Positions 5,101 to 5,809 of a stretch of 5,809 nucleotides of DNA are shown piece by piece (position 1 is the first letter of the stretch; each line of letters opens with the position of its first letter). The position numbers and the translations under genes were made by a program. The notes under the pieces were generated by a model. It did no database searches and was not told the DNA's origin. It saw only the letters and a list, made by a program, of their open reading frames with translations. The stretch is taken from NCBI GenBank assembly GCA_964457365.1, contig CAYWFP010000161.1, positions 1 through 5,809 on the forward strand, written 5' to 3'. The stretch is from CAYWFP01 sp964457365. Its GTDB lineage: Bacteria > Planctomycetota > SZUA-567.

Positions 5101-5318
5101 GGACCGTATTTTGTCGGATGAAAAAAGATTTGGCATTAAGCATTAAGGTGCAGGTGGCGATCCCTTAAGTCATTTATGAAGATAACTTTATAGCACTGTC
5201 TTTTTGGCGTCTCGCCGCTCATGGTTAACAGTCAGCCCCGCTATGCATCAAAAACAGAGTTGCGCTCTGCTGCGACGCCATGGCTCAATCAGGCGGATTT
5301 CAAGACGAAAGGAATGCC

Positions 5319-5756
5319 ATGCAACCAGTCCTTGTATCCGCCTGTCTTCTTGGGGAGCCCTGCCGTTGGCACGGGAAAGCCGTGCGCCCCTCGGGGTATG
5401 TGAAGAAGTTCATCGCGGAGCATCCCGACGCGACGATCATCCCGGTCTGCCCCGAGGAACTTGGCGGCCTGCCGACCCCGCGTCCTCCGGTAAAGAGCCG
5501 GCGCGGCCGCATCTTTGAAACGTGCGCCGACAAGGCGCGGCGCGATGACGTGACCGGCGCGGAAGTAACCGATGCATTCGTAGCGGGTGCCGAGGCCACG
5601 CTGGCCATCGCCCGCGAGAACGGTTGTGCCTGCGCCATCCTCTGCCGCAACAGTCCCTCGTGCGCCCGGACCGGCATTACCGGAAAGCTGTTGATTGTCC
5701 GCCCGTCACTCGGGAAGCTCGGGATTTGGCGCAACAGTATATCCAGGCCGAGGTAG
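5319..5756 (+). CDS. DUF523 family protein with an aberrant C-terminus
   Basis: A 145-residue product, of which about the first 125 residues are a clear DUF523 domain: VLVSACLLGEPCRWHGK (4-20), IPVCPEELGGLPTPRPP (41-57), DVTDAFVAGAE-type helix (83-92), and AILCRNSPSC (106-115). The conserved cysteines C9, C15, C44 and C115 are all present, suggesting a metal or Fe-S ligand set. The molecular function of the family is not established. The ATG at 5319 is preceded by AAAGGA at five bases; the ATG at 5280 has no site and would add residues before the domain. After TGITGKLL (118-125) the frame gives LGKLGIWRNSISRPR, which is not family-like, while another frame then encodes a PIN-domain end. The last part of the normal protein, perhaps 10-20 residues, has been replaced, so the product may be non-functional. 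Confidence 0.85.
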   Translation: MQPVLVSACLLGEPCRWHGKAVRPSGYVKKFIAEHPDATIIPVCPEELGGLPTPRPPVKSRRGRIFETCADKARRDDVTGAEVTDAFVAGAEATLAIARENGCACAILCRNSPSCARTGITGKLLIVRPSLGKLGIWRNSISRPR

Positions 5757-5809
5757 TCGGTCCCGCTTCGCTCAACGATGCATTACAGGTCGCTATCGCG
5801 ACTGTTGGT
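5690..5809 (+). pseudogene. C-terminal fragment of a PIN-domain (VapC-like) protein, runs off the window
   Basis: In the frame starting at 5690, offset from the DUF523 frame, the sequence reads VDCPPVTREARDLAQQYI and then AEVVGPASLNDALQVAIATVG up to the last base. This is the second half of a VapC-type PIN ribonuclease: a Thr-x-Glu-x-x-x-Leu-Ala helix, the Tyr-Ile-x-x-x-Val-Val turn, and Asn-Asp-Ala-x-x-x-Ala-x-Ala-Thr, where the Asp is one of the conserved acidic residues. The N-terminal half with the first catalytic Asp is absent and there is no start codon with a ribosome site, so this is a remnant joined to the DUF523 gene between about 5688 and 5700. A chimeric assembly would look the same. 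Confidence 0.7.

Larger units (their letters stand above)
4994..5318. other. Divergent intergenic region
   Basis: These 325 bases separate the minus-strand set from the plus-strand DUF523 gene and contain no convincing gene. The left half holds the minus-strand promoter and its inverted repeat. The stretch 5101-5200 is AT-rich. It has a tandem heptamer GCATTAAGCATTAA (5133-5146), a weak inverted pair TTAAGG/CCTTAA (5143-5148 and 5163-5168), and a poor plus-strand promoter candidate (TTAAGT 5165-5170, 18 bp, TATAGC 5189-5194) that might serve the DUF523 gene. A 7-bp inverted pair TGGCGTC/GACGCCA (5205-5211, 5274-5280) encloses 62 bp. As the change point between accessory-looking and chromosomal-looking genes, it is a possible element boundary, but no attachment-site duplication is visible. 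Confidence 0.5.

Noticed and set aside
5143..5168. TTAAGG/CCTTAA hairpin as a terminator
   Set aside because: The stem is six bp, AT-rich and with a 14-nt loop and no U run; it is too weak to call.

Overview
The window reads as part of an accessory or integrative element in a bacterium with moderately high GC (by eye, not computed). Starts are ATG with GGAGG-type ribosome binding sites, and genes are closely packed. Nothing here fixes the phylum. There is no rRNA, tRNA, CRISPR array, integrase, transposase or recognisable IS element.

Layout, left to right. Positions 1-114 hold only short open frames running off the left edge. Positions 115-357 hold three copies of a 19-bp repeat and an in-frame extension of the next gene. 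Four genes then lie on the minus strand, transcribed right to left: an orphan 324-residue protein (4019-4993), a small protein resembling a divergent sigma-70 factor (3175-3870), an AlpA/excisionase-like DNA-binding protein (2730-2954), and a large primase-helicase-like protein with CHC2 zinc finger, TOPRIM and DUF3987 domains (358-2733). The last two overlap by ATGA and are surely co-translated. The right side is a divergent intergenic region (4994-5318) with a good sigma-70 promoter for the minus-strand genes, then a plus-strand DUF523 gene. The end of that gene is joined out of frame to the C-terminal part of a PIN-domain (VapC-like) toxin gene running off the window.

The minus-strand set looks like a replication and regulation module of a mobile element: a primase/helicase, its AlpA-type partner and a possible dedicated transcription factor. 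Two families of DNA sites go with it. One is a five-copy element of two tandem 9-mers (consensus GTGNCANAA), three copies beyond the 3' end of the primase gene and two just upstream of the sigma-like gene. The other is the palindrome GAAACCGGTTTC, two perfect copies and one partial, before the AlpA-like gene. What binds either is unknown.

The most striking detail is the primase gene's end. Its stop is a TGA (358-360), but the same frame continues for 76 codons and at once encodes TGGAPKTIYHINPRVF, which looks like the usual end of a DUF3987 winged helix. The TGA sits where a tryptophan would fit (D-W-L), so this is either a fresh nonsense mutation, a readthrough site or a sequence error.
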